From positions 1,240,001 through 1,304,000 of the forward strand of contig JAWKLJ010000001.1 of the NCBI GenBank assembly GCA_041392805.1: a stretch of DNA of 64,000 nt. Direction: 5' to 3'. Source of the stretch: Saprospiraceae bacterium (lineage in GTDB: Bacteria; Bacteroidota; Bacteroidia; Chitinophagales; Saprospiraceae). A program made the position numbers and the translations under genes. Numbering within the stretch: the stretch's first letter is position 1; every line of letters begins with the position of its first letter. Positions 1 through 11,300 of the stretch are shown here, piece after piece. The notes under the pieces are model-generated. The model was not told the DNA's origin, made no database searches, and saw only the letters and a program-made list of their open reading frames with translations.

Positions 1-3000
1 TAGCTGATCGTACCTGCTCCACCAGTGATGGCTACACTCAAATGACTTGGTATCTGTATTGGTTACGATATCTTCGATTACCTCTACCTGGGCTACTTCT
101 GATGGGCTCTCACAATCACTTGCGCTCGCTGTAACTTGGTAGTAAGTCGTTGTTGTAAGTGCATCAGTCGTTGCATTGGTCGCTCCGGCGATTCGGCAAA
201 TGGACCTGTCGCGCTGCTGCTTGACTGCCACTGGTAGCGATCACCTGCTCCACCGGTGATGGCTTAAAGTGCTCGTTCCACCCTCACAGATGCTATCATC
301 TGTTGGATTAGCAGTGATTACGATATCTTCGATCACTCTACCTCAGCTACTTCAGATGTTGCTGATTCAATCACTTGCGCTGGCGCTCACATGATCACTT
401 GGTAGTAAGTTGTGCTTGTTAAGGCATCAGTCGTGTAAGTCGCATTGGTCGCTCCGGCGATATCGGCAAATGGACCAGTCGCGCTGCTGCTTGACTGCCA
501 CTGGTAGCTGATCATTGTACCTGCTCCACCAGTGAAACACTCAAAGTGCTGGTGCCACCTTCCAGATGCTATCATCTGTTGCTTGATTACGATATCTTCG
601 ATCACTTCTAGGCTATCAGATGTTGCTGTAATCACTTGGTAATAAGTTGTTGTTGCAGTGGTATAAGTTGCATTGGTCTCCGGCGATATCGGCCGACCAA
701 GTCTGTGACTTGGTAGCTGATCGTACCTGCGCCCGGTGATGGCAACACTCAAGGTACTGGTTCCACCCTCACAGATGCTATCATCTGTTGGATTGCATAT
801 CTTCGATTACCTCTACCTGCAGCTACTTCTGATGTTGCTGATTCACAATCACTTGCTGCGCTGATGATCACTTGGTAAAGTTGTGCTTGTTAAGGCATCA
901 GTTGTATAAGTTGCATTGGTATGTCTAAAATGGACCAGTCGCACTACTGCTGGACTGCCATCTGGTAGCGATACTTGCCGGCGCCGCCACTGATGTCTAC
1001 ACTCAATGGTTCCACCTCACAGATGCTGTCTCTGTTGGATTGCCATTGGATATCTTCGATCCTCAATACCTGCGCTACCAGTCGTTGGTATATGATGTAT
1101 AAGTCGCATTGGTCACAATCACTTCGCGCTGGCTGCTGACTGCTGATTCATCGTTGCTACATCTGTTGGATTAGCGGTGATTACGCCACCTCACTTCTGA
1201 TGTGCTGATGGCTGATTAACTTGGTAGTATGTTGTTGTAAGTGCATCAGTTGTATAAGTCGCATCGTTGCTCCAGCGATTCTGCAAATGGACCAGTCGCA
1301 CTGCTGATGACTGCCACTGATAGCTGATCGTACCTGCTCCACCAGTGGGTCACAGATGCTGTCCTGTTGGATTAGCTGATTACGATATCTTCGATCACCT
1401 CTACCTGGGCTACTTCTGATGCTGATTCACAATCACTTGCGCTAGCGCTGATGATCTGGTAGCTTGGTGGCTCCGACGATGTCAAATGGATCACTGCCAT
1501 TGGTAGGATTGGATAATTAAGTTCTTCGTTACAGTGATGCTACACTCGGCTACTTCTGATGTATGATTCGCAATTGGTCGCTGGCGCCAATGTGGTATAT
1601 CTGTTAAGATTGGGCATTAGTTGCTGCGATTACGCCTGCTGAAGAAGATGCCACACTCAAAGTCCTGGTACCCTACCTGGGCTACTTCTGATGTACTGAT
1701 TCACAATCACTTGCGCTGCGCTGATGATGACTTGGTAGTGATCCGACACTTAAACTGGTGCTTCGATTCACAGGCTATCATCTGTTGGATTCAGTGATTA
1801 CGATATCTGATCACCTCTACCTGGGCTACTTCTGATCGTTGCATCACAATCACTTGCACTGGCGCTAATGGCTACTTGGTAGTAAGTCGTTGTTGCATGA
1901 TTAAGGCATTGGTCCACCTTCACAGATGCTCCTGTTGGATTAGCGTGATTACGATCGAATTCGGCGCATGTGGTAGCTGGCACTGCCATTGTTGCTCCAC
2001 CAGTAATGGCGTGCTACCGTCAATGGGATTAGCAGTTCATGCTGTTGTAGCTGCATACGGTCACACTCAAACTCGCTCGATTCATCTGCTAATGCCTGGA
2101 TCTTCGATCACTCGCTGATGTTGCTGATTCGCAATCACTTGCGCTCATGATCTAGTCGGTTGTAAGTAGTCGTGTAAGTTGATTGGTTGCGCCAATGATA
2201 TCTGCAAATGCCTGCCATTGGTAGCAACCGCTCACCGTACTCAAATCTGATACCGCCTTCACATACGCTGTCATCACTTGGTTGGGCGGTAATGGCGATA
2301 TCATCTACCGTAACCGCGCTGACTCACAGCCACTTGCACTGGCATTCACAATGACTTGGTAGTAGGTCGTTACGGTCAATGGGTCGGTTGTGTAAGTCGT
2401 TGCTCAATAATGTAAATGGGCCAGTCGCATCACTGCCACTGGTATGTGATTCCACCAGTAATCCCTACACTCATGCTCGTCCGCCTTCACAAATCGTATC
2501 GTCGGCGGGATCGGCATTAATCTGCAGGAATCACAGCCGCTGGCGCTTACGACTACTTGGTAATGCGTTGTTGTTAATACATCGGTAGTAAGTTGCATTG
2601 GTTGCTGCTGCGAATGGACCGCTGATGCTGCTGCTGGACTGCCACTGGTAAAGAGATCGTTCCGCTTCCACCTGTGCGCTACACTCATCGTGCTCGTTCC
2701 ACCCTCGCAGATGCTGTCATCTGTTGGATTGGCAGTGAAGATATCGGTACAACGGTCACTGTCGCTAAGCCGAGGTTACGGCATCACATCGGTAATAGGT
2801 GGTGCTTGTTAAGGCAGGAGTGGTATAATTGGCATTGGTCGCGCCAAGGATATCGGCAAATGGGCCGCTGCTACTGCTTGACTGCCACTGATAAATGCGT
2901 TCCTGCTCCACCACTCACTCAAATCACTGCCGCCTTCACATACACTGTCATCACTTGGCTGAGCAGTAATCATCCAGTACCGTAACCGTGGCTACTTCGG

Positions 3001-3489
3001 ATGTAATTCACAGTTGGCTTGCACTCACAATGACTTGGTAATAGGTTGTTACGGTCAATGGGTCAGTGTATCGCATCGCTCCGGCGATATCTGCAAATGG
3101 ACCAGTCGCTTAGGCTAGACTGCCACTGGTAGGAGATCGTTCCTGCCACCAGTAATCCCCACGCTCAAAATGCTCGTGCCGCCTTCACAAATCGTATCAT
3201 CTGCATTAATCTCAATTGGAATCACCGTAATCGTGATCGATCGCTGCTTCACAGCCACTTGCACTAGCGCTTACACTACTTGATAATAAGTCGTTGTTGT
3301 TAAAACATCGGTAGTATAGGTTGCATTGGTTGCGCCACTGATGTCTGCAAATGGACCATGATGCTACTGCTGGACTGCCACTGGTAGGAGATCGTTCCTG
3401 TTCCACCTGTGATCGCTACACTCATCGTGCTGGTGCCACCCTCGCAGATGCTGTCATCTGTTGGATTGGCGGTGATTACGATATCAGAG
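1..3489 (-). pseudogene. Deletion-riddled continuation of the giant adhesin repeat array
   Basis: This stretch is built from the same Ig-like repeat units as the clean array to its right, but no frame stays open for more than a fraction of a unit. Comparing 3131-3489 with 6429-6840 shows colinear text in which most differences are short deletions, so about 412 bases shrink to about 359. Units in roughly 1-1850 often carry the linker reading VEVIEDIVIT, which the clean array lacks except for one close relative near 16020. I infer that these bases are a poor consensus of a real repeat tract at a contig end rather than a decayed gene; true decay cannot be excluded. The missing C-terminus of the adhesin, presumably with its secretion signal, would lie in or beyond it. 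No separate gene is supported here. Confidence 0.75.
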
Positions 3490-5355
3490 CTACGTTACAG
3501 CATCACAGTCGCTGGCACTAGCCGTAATAATTACTTGGTAATAAGTTGTTGTTGTTAATGCTGGAGTCGTATAGTTGGCATTGGTCGCGCCAATGATATC
3601 GGCAAATGGGCCACTCGCGCTTGAAGAAGATTGCCATTGGTAGCTAATTGTTCCTGCTCCACCGCTCACCGTCACACTCAAATCTGAGCTACCGCCTTCA
3701 CATACACTGTCATCACTTGGCTGGGCGGTAATCGCGATATCATCCAGTACTGTAACCGTGGCTACTTCGGATGTAGCTGATTCACAACCACTTGCGCTGG
3801 CACTCACAATGACTTGGTAATAGGTCGTAACCGTCAATGGGTCGGTCGTGTAAGTCGCATCGGTGGCTCCGGCGATATCTGCAAATGGACCTGTCGCACT
3901 GCTGCTTGACTGCCACTGGTAGCTGATCGTGCCTGCTCCACCAGTAATCCCTACACTCAAAGTGCTCGTACCGCCTTCACAAATCGTATCGTCGCTTGGT
4001 TCGGCATTAATATCAATATCGGGAATCACCGTAATCGTCGCAATGCCGGAAGTTGCTGCATCACAGCCGCTGGCACTGGCACTTACGACTACTTGATAAT
4101 AGGTCGTTGTTGTTAAAACATCGGTAGTATAGGTTGCATTGGTTGCTCCACTGATGTCTGCAAATGGACCGCTGATGCTACTGCTTGACTGCCACTGGTA
4201 AGAGATCGTTCCACTTCCACCTGTGATCGCTACACTCATGGTGCTGGTGCCGCCTTCACAGATACTGTCATCTGTTGGGTTAGCGGTGATTACGATATCA
4301 GGTACAACGGTCACTGTCGCTACAGCCGAAGTTACGGCATCACAGTCGCTGGCACTAGCCGTAATAATTACTTGGTAATAAGTTGTTGTTGTTAATGCGG
4401 GGGTCGTATAGTTGGCATTGGTCGCGCCAATAATATCGGCAAATGGGCCAGTCGCGCTTGAAGAAGATTGCCATTGGTAGCTAACTGTTCCTGCTCCACC
4501 GCTCACGGTCACACTCAAATCTGAGCTGCCGCCTTCACATACGCTGTCATCACTTGGTTGGGCGGTAATCGCGATATCATCCAGTACCGTAACCGTGGCT
4601 ATTTCGGATGTAGCTGATTCACAACCACTTGCACTGGCACTCACAATGACTTGGTAATAGGTCGTAACGGTTAATGGGTCGGTCGTGTAACTTACGTTTG
4701 TGGCTCCGGCGATATCTGCAAATGGGCCAGTCACACTTAGGCTGGACTGCCACTGGTATGTGATCGTACCTGCTCCACCTGTAATCCCTACACTCAAAGT
4801 GCTCGTGCCACCTTCACAAATCGTATCATCGGCGGGATCGGCATTAATCACAATATCAGGAATCACTGTAATCGTTGCAATACCGGAAGTCGCTGCTTCA
4901 CAGCCACTCGCACTGGCGCTCACGACTACTTGGTAATAGGTCGTTGTTGTTAATACATCGGTGGTATAAGTTGCATTGGTTGCGCCACTGATATCCGCGA
5001 ATGGACCGCTGATGCTGCTGCTGGACTGCCACTGGTAGGAGATCGTTCCACTTCCACCCGTGATCGCTACACTCATCGTGCTCGTTCCACCCTCGCAGAT
5101 GCTGTCATCCGTTGGGTTAGCAGTAATTACGATATCGGGTACAACGGTCACAGCCGCTACGGCCGAGGTTACGGCATCACAGTCGCTGGCACTAGCCGTA
5201 ATAATTACTTGGTAATAGGTGGTTGTGCTTAAGGCAGGAGTGGTATAATTGGCATTGGTCGCGCCAATGATATCGGCAAATGGGCCAGTCGCACTGCTGC
5301 TTGACTGCCACTGATAAGATACGGTTCCTGCTCCACCGCTCACGGTCACACTCAA
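3490..5355 (-). CDS. Giant Ig-like repeat adhesin, downstream segment after a frameshift
   Basis: Open frame of 621 residues made only of 93-residue Ig-like units in the order C, A, B. Its first methionine is an internal residue of a C unit and not a true start; the same frame is open up to the break near 5418. It continues the protein encoded at 5352-29885, from which it is separated by loss of four bases in the B-to-C linker. It ends not at a recognisable C-terminus but where the sequence turns noisy. Each unit has the two cysteines of the family (ICEGG and GCE/DCD) and the YQWQ core. It should be read as part of one gene with its neighbour; whether the break is biological or an assembly error is undecided. 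Confidence 0.7.
   Translation of the reverse strand: MSVTVSGGAGTVSYQWQSSSSATGPFADIIGATNANYTTPALSTTTYYQVIITASASDCDAVTSAVAAVTVVPDIVITANPTDDSICEGGTSTMSVAITGGSGTISYQWQSSSSISGPFADISGATNATYTTDVLTTTTYYQVVVSASASGCEAATSGIATITVIPDIVINADPADDTICEGGTSTLSVGITGGAGTITYQWQSSLSVTGPFADIAGATNVSYTTDPLTVTTYYQVIVSASASGCESATSEIATVTVLDDIAITAQPSDDSVCEGGSSDLSVTVSGGAGTVSYQWQSSSSATGPFADIIGATNANYTTPALTTTTYYQVIITASASDCDAVTSAVATVTVVPDIVITANPTDDSICEGGTSTMSVAITGGSGTISYQWQSSSSISGPFADISGATNATYTTDVLTTTTYYQVVVSASASGCDAATSGIATITVIPDIDINAEPSDDTICEGGTSTLSVGITGGAGTISYQWQSSSSATGPFADIAGATDATYTTDPLTVTTYYQVIVSASASGCESATSEVATVTVLDDIAITAQPSDDSVCEGGSSDLSVTVSGGAGTISYQWQSSSSASGPFADIIGATNANYTTPALTTTTYYQVIITASASDCDAVT
3494..4434. repeat. 941-bp direct repeat, apparently identical to 6838-7778
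   Basis: Read side by side, 3494-4434 and 6838-7778 show no difference, then diverge sharply at 4435/7779. The offset is 3344 bases, which is four 837-bp blocks (3348) minus the four bases lost near 5418. Other blocks in the array differ at many scattered positions, so this identity is exceptional. It means either very recent duplication or conversion, or an assembly loop. Confidence 0.8.
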
Positions 5356-8300
5356 ATCTGAGCTGCCACCTTCACATACACTATCATCACTTGGCTGAGC
5401 GGTAATCGCGATATCATCCAGTTTACCGTGGCTACTTCGGATGTAGCTGATTCACAACCACTTGCGCTTGCACTCACAATGACTTGGTAATAGGTTGTTA
5501 CGGTCAATGGGTCGGTCGTGTAAGTCGCATCGGTTGCTCCGGCGATATCTGCAAATGGACCAGTCGCACTTAGGCTGGACTGCCACTGGTAAGTGATTGT
5601 ACCTGCTCCACCAGTAATCCCCACGCTCAAAGTGCTCGTGCCGCCTTCACAAATCGTATCGTCGCTTGGATCGGCATTAATCTCAATATCAGGAATCACC
5701 GTAATCGTTGCAATGCCGGAAGTCGCTGCTTCACAGCCGCTGGCACTGGCGCTTATAATGACTTGATAATAAGTTGTGCTTGTTAAAGCATCGGTGGTAT
5801 AAGTCGCATTGGTTGCGCCAATGATGTCTGCAAATGGACCGCTGATACTGCTGCTTGACTGCCACTGGTAAGAGATCGTTCCACTTCCACCTGTGATCGC
5901 TACACTCATGGTGCTGGTACCACCTTCACAGATGCTGTCATCCGTTGGGTTAGCGGTGATTACGATATCAGGTACAACGGTCACAGCCGCTACGGCCGAG
6001 GTTACGGCATCACAGTCGCTGGCACTAGCCGTAATAATTACTTGGTAATAGGTCGTGCTTGTTAAGGCTGGAGTCGTATAGTTGGCATTGGTCGCGCCAA
6101 TAATGTCCGCAAATGGACCTGTCGCACTACTGCTTGACTGCCACTGATAAGATACGGTACCAGCTCCACCGCTCACGGTCACACTCAAATCTGAGCTACC
6201 GCCTTCACATACACTGTCATCACTTGGCTGGGCGGTAATTGCGATATCATCCAGTACTGTAACCGTTGCTACTTCGGATGTAGCTGATTCACAGCCACTT
6301 GCACTGGCACTTACAATGACTTGGTAGTAGGTTGTTACCGTCAATGGGTCGGTTGTATAAGTCGCATCGGTTGCTCCGGCGATATCTGCAAATGGACCAG
6401 TCGCACTTAGGCTAGACTGCCACTGGTAGCTGACCGTTCCTGCGCCACCAGTAATCCCCACGCTCAAAGTACTCGTGCCGCCTTCACAAATCGTATCATC
6501 GGCGGGATCTGCATTAATCTCAATATCAGGAATCACCGTAATCGTTGCAATGCCGGAAGTCGCTGCTTCACAGCCACTTGCACTAGCGCTTACCACTACT
6601 TGATAATAAGTCGTTGTTGTTAAAACATCGGTAGTATAGGTTGCATTGGTTGCGCCACTGATGTCTGCAAATGGACCGCTGATGCTACTGCTGGACTGCC
6701 ACTGGTAGGAGATCGTTCCTGTTCCACCTGTGATCGCTACACTCATCGTGCTGGTGCCACCCTCGCAGATGCTGTCATCTGTTGGATTGGCGGTGATTAC
6801 GATATCAGGTACAACGGTCACAGCCGCTACGGCCGAGGTTACAGCATCACAGTCGCTGGCACTAGCCGTAATAATTACTTGGTAATAAGTTGTTGTTGTT
6901 AATGCTGGAGTCGTATAGTTGGCATTGGTCGCGCCAATGATATCGGCAAATGGGCCACTCGCGCTTGAAGAAGATTGCCATTGGTAGCTAATTGTTCCTG
7001 CTCCACCGCTCACCGTCACACTCAAATCTGAGCTACCGCCTTCACATACACTGTCATCACTTGGCTGGGCGGTAATCGCGATATCATCCAGTACTGTAAC
7101 CGTGGCTACTTCGGATGTAGCTGATTCACAACCACTTGCGCTGGCACTCACAATGACTTGGTAATAGGTCGTAACCGTCAATGGGTCGGTCGTGTAAGTC
7201 GCATCGGTGGCTCCGGCGATATCTGCAAATGGACCTGTCGCACTGCTGCTTGACTGCCACTGGTAGCTGATCGTGCCTGCTCCACCAGTAATCCCTACAC
7301 TCAAAGTGCTCGTACCGCCTTCACAAATCGTATCGTCGCTTGGTTCGGCATTAATATCAATATCGGGAATCACCGTAATCGTCGCAATGCCGGAAGTTGC
7401 TGCATCACAGCCGCTGGCACTGGCACTTACGACTACTTGATAATAGGTCGTTGTTGTTAAAACATCGGTAGTATAGGTTGCATTGGTTGCTCCACTGATG
7501 TCTGCAAATGGACCGCTGATGCTACTGCTTGACTGCCACTGGTAAGAGATCGTTCCACTTCCACCTGTGATCGCTACACTCATGGTGCTGGTGCCGCCTT
7601 CACAGATACTGTCATCTGTTGGGTTAGCGGTGATTACGATATCAGGTACAACGGTCACTGTCGCTACAGCCGAAGTTACGGCATCACAGTCGCTGGCACT
7701 AGCCGTAATAATTACTTGGTAATAAGTTGTTGTTGTTAATGCGGGGGTCGTATAGTTGGCATTGGTCGCGCCAATAATGTCCGCAAATGGGCCAGTCGCA
7801 CTGCTGCTTGACTGCCACTGATAAGATACGGTTCCTGCTCCACCGCTCACGGTCACACTCAACTCTGAGCTACCGCCTTCACATACGCTGTCATCACTTG
7901 GTTGGGCACTAATCGCGATATCATCCAGTACCGTAACCGTTGCTACTTCGGATGTAGCTGACTCACAACCACTTGCACTGGCACTTACAATGACTTGGTA
8001 GTAGGTTGTTACAGTCAAGGGATCAGTCGTGTAACTTGAGTTTGTAGCTCCACTAATGTCCGCAAATGGACCTGTCGCACTTAGGCTGGACTGCCACTGA
8101 TAGCTGATCGTGCCTGCTCCACCAGTAATCCCTACACTCAAAGTGCTCGTTCCGCCTTCACAAATCGTATCGTCGGCTGGTTCGGCATTAATATCAATAT
8201 CGGGGATCACCGTAATCGTCGCAATGCCGGAAGTTGCTGCTTCACAGCCGCTGGCACTGGCGCTTACCACTACTTGGTAATAGGTCGTTGTTGTTAATAC

Positions 8301-11300
8301 ATCGGTGGTATAGGTTGCATTGGTTGCGCCACTGATATCCGCGAATGGACCGCTGATGCTGCTGCTTGACTGCCACTGGTAGGAGATCGTTCCACTTCCA
8401 CCTGTGATCGCTACACTCATGGTGCTGGTGCCACCTTCACAGATACTGTCATCTGTTGGATTGGCGGTGATTACGATATCAGGTACAACGGTCACAGCCG
8501 CTACGGCCGAGGTTACGGCATCACAGTCGCTGGCACTAGCCGTAATAATTACTTGGTAATAAGTTGTTGTTGTTAATGCTGGAGTCGTATAGTTGGCATT
8601 GGTCGCGCCAGTAATGTCCGCAAATGGACCACTCGCACTTGAAGAAGACTGCCATTGGTAGCTAATTGTACCAGCTCCACCGCTCACCGTCACACTCAAA
8701 TCTGAGCTGCCGCCTTCACATACACTGTCATCACTTGGTTGGGCGGTAATCGCGATATCATCCAGTACTGTAACCGTGGCTATTTCGGATGTAGCTGACT
8801 CACAACCACTTGCACTTGCACTCACAATGACTTGGTAATAGGTTGTTACCGTCAATGGGTCGGTCGTGTAACTTGCGTTTGTGGCTCCGGCGATATCTGC
8901 AAATGGGCCAGTCACACTGCTGCTTGACTGCCACTGGTATGTGATCGTTCCTGCTCCACCAGTAATCCCCACGCTCAAAGTACTCGTGCCGCCTTCACAA
9001 ATCGTATCGTCGCTTGGATTGGCATTAATCACAATATCAGGAATCACTGTAATCGTTGCAATGCCGGAAGTCGCTGCTTCACAGCCACTCGCACTGGCGC
9101 TTACGACTACTTGATAATAGGTCGTTGTTGTTAATACATCGGTGGTATAGGTCGCATTCGTTGCGCCACTGATGTCTGCAAATGGACCACTGATGCTACT
9201 GCTTGACTGCCACTGGTAAGAGATCGTTCCACTTCCACCTGTGATCGCTACACTCATCGTGCTGGTGCCACCTTCACAGATGCTGTCATCCGTTGGATTG
9301 GCGGTGATGACGATATCAGGTACAACGGTCACAGCCGCTACGGCCGAGGTTACGGCATCACAGTCGCTGGCAGAAGCTGTAATAATTACTTGGTAATAGG
9401 TTGTGCTTGTTAAGGCATCAGTCGTGTAAGTTGCATTGGTCGCCCCAATGATATCGGCAAATGGGCCGCTCGCGCTACTGCTTGACTGCCACTGATAAGA
9501 TACTGTTCCTGCTCCACCACTCACGGTCACACTCAAATCTGAGCTGCCGCCTTCACATACACTGTCATCACTTGGCTGAGCGGTAATGGCGATATCATCC
9601 AGTACCGTTACCGTGGCTACTTCGGATATAGCTGACTCACAGCCACTTGCACTGGCACTTACAATAACTTGGTAATAGGTCGTTACCGTCAATGGGTCGG
9701 TCGTGTAAGTCGCGTTTGTGGCTCCGGCGATATCTGCAAATGGACCAGTCGCACTTAGGCTGGACTGCCACTGGTAGCTGATCGTGCCTGCTCCACCAGT
9801 AATCCCTACACTCAAAGTGCTCGTTCCGCCTTCACAAATTGTATCGTCGCTTGGTTCGGCATTAATATCAATATCGGGAATCACCGTAATCGTCGCAATG
9901 CCGGAAGTTGCTGCATCACAGCCGCTAGCACTAGCGCTCACAATGACTTGATAATAAGTTGTGCTTGTTAAGGCATCTGTTGTATAAGTCGCATTCGTTG
10001 CGCCACTGATATCTGCAAATGGACCGCTGATGCTGCTGCTGGACTGCCACTGGTAAGTGATCGTTCCTGTTCCACCCGTGATCGCTACACTCATGGTGCT
10101 GATGCCACCTTCGCAGATACTGTCATCCGTTGGGTTAGCGGTGATGACGATATCAGGTACAACGGTCACAGCCGCTACAGCCGAGGTTACGGCATCACAG
10201 TCGCTGGCAGAAGCCGTAATAATTACTTGGTAATAGGTGGTTGTTGTTAAGGCCGGGGTCGTATAGTTGGCATTGGTCGCGCCAATGATATCGGCAAATG
10301 GACCGCTCGCACTTGAAGAAGATTGCCATTGGTAGCTAACTGTTCCTGCTCCACCACTCACGGTCACACTCAAATCTGAGCTGCCGCCTTCACATACGCT
10401 GTCATCACTTGGCTGAGCGGTAATGGCAATATCGTCCAGTACCGTAACGGTGGCTACTTCGGATATAGCTGACTCACAACCACTTGCACTTGCACTTACA
10501 ATGACTTGATAGTAGGTCGTAACCGTCAATGGGTCGGTCGTGTAACTTGAGTTTGTGGCGCCAATAATGTCCGCAAATGGGCCAGTCGCACTTAGACTAG
10601 ACTGCCACTGGTATGTGATCGTTCCTGCTCCACCAGTAATCCCTACACTCAAAGTGCTCGTACCACCTTCACAAATTGTATCGTCGCTTGGATCGGCATT
10701 AATCACAATATCGGGAATCACCGTAATCGTCGCAATGCCGGAAGTCGCTGCTTCACAGCCACTCGCACTGGCGCTCACGACTACTTGGTAATAGGTCGTT
10801 GTTGTTAATACATCGGTGGTATAAGTCGCATTCGTTGCGCCACTGATGTCTGCAAATGGACCGCTGATGCTACTGCTGGACTGCCACTGGTAGGAGATCG
10901 TACCCGTTCCACCTGTGATCGCTACACTCATCGTGCTGGTTCCACCTTCACAGATGCTGTCATCCGTTGGATTGGCGGTGATGACGATATCAGGTACAAC
11001 GGTCACAGCCGCTACAGCCGAGGTTACGGCATCACAGTCGCTGGCAGAAGCCGTAATAATTACTTGGTAATAGGTGGTGCTTGTTAAGGCATCAGTCGTG
11101 TAAGTTGCATTGGTCGCCCCAATAATATCCGCAAAAGGACCACTCGCGCTTGAAGAAGACTGCCATTGGTAGCTAATCGTACCTGCTCCACCACTCACGG
11201 TCACACTCAAATCTGAGCTACCGCCTTCACATACGCTGTCATCACTTGGCTGAGCAGTAATCGCGATATCATCCAGCACCGTAACCGTGGCTACTTCGGA

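Noticed and set aside
387..752. Short minus-strand frames in 1-3489
   Set aside because: They are fragments of Ig units interrupted by deletions and are covered by the noisy-array entry.
4700..4936. Recurrent plus-strand open frames in the array (for example 4700-4936, 8881-9114, 10555-10791, 18100-18321)
   Set aside because: They recur at multiples of the repeat period on the opposite strand and only mirror the Ig-unit codons; there is no independent start context.
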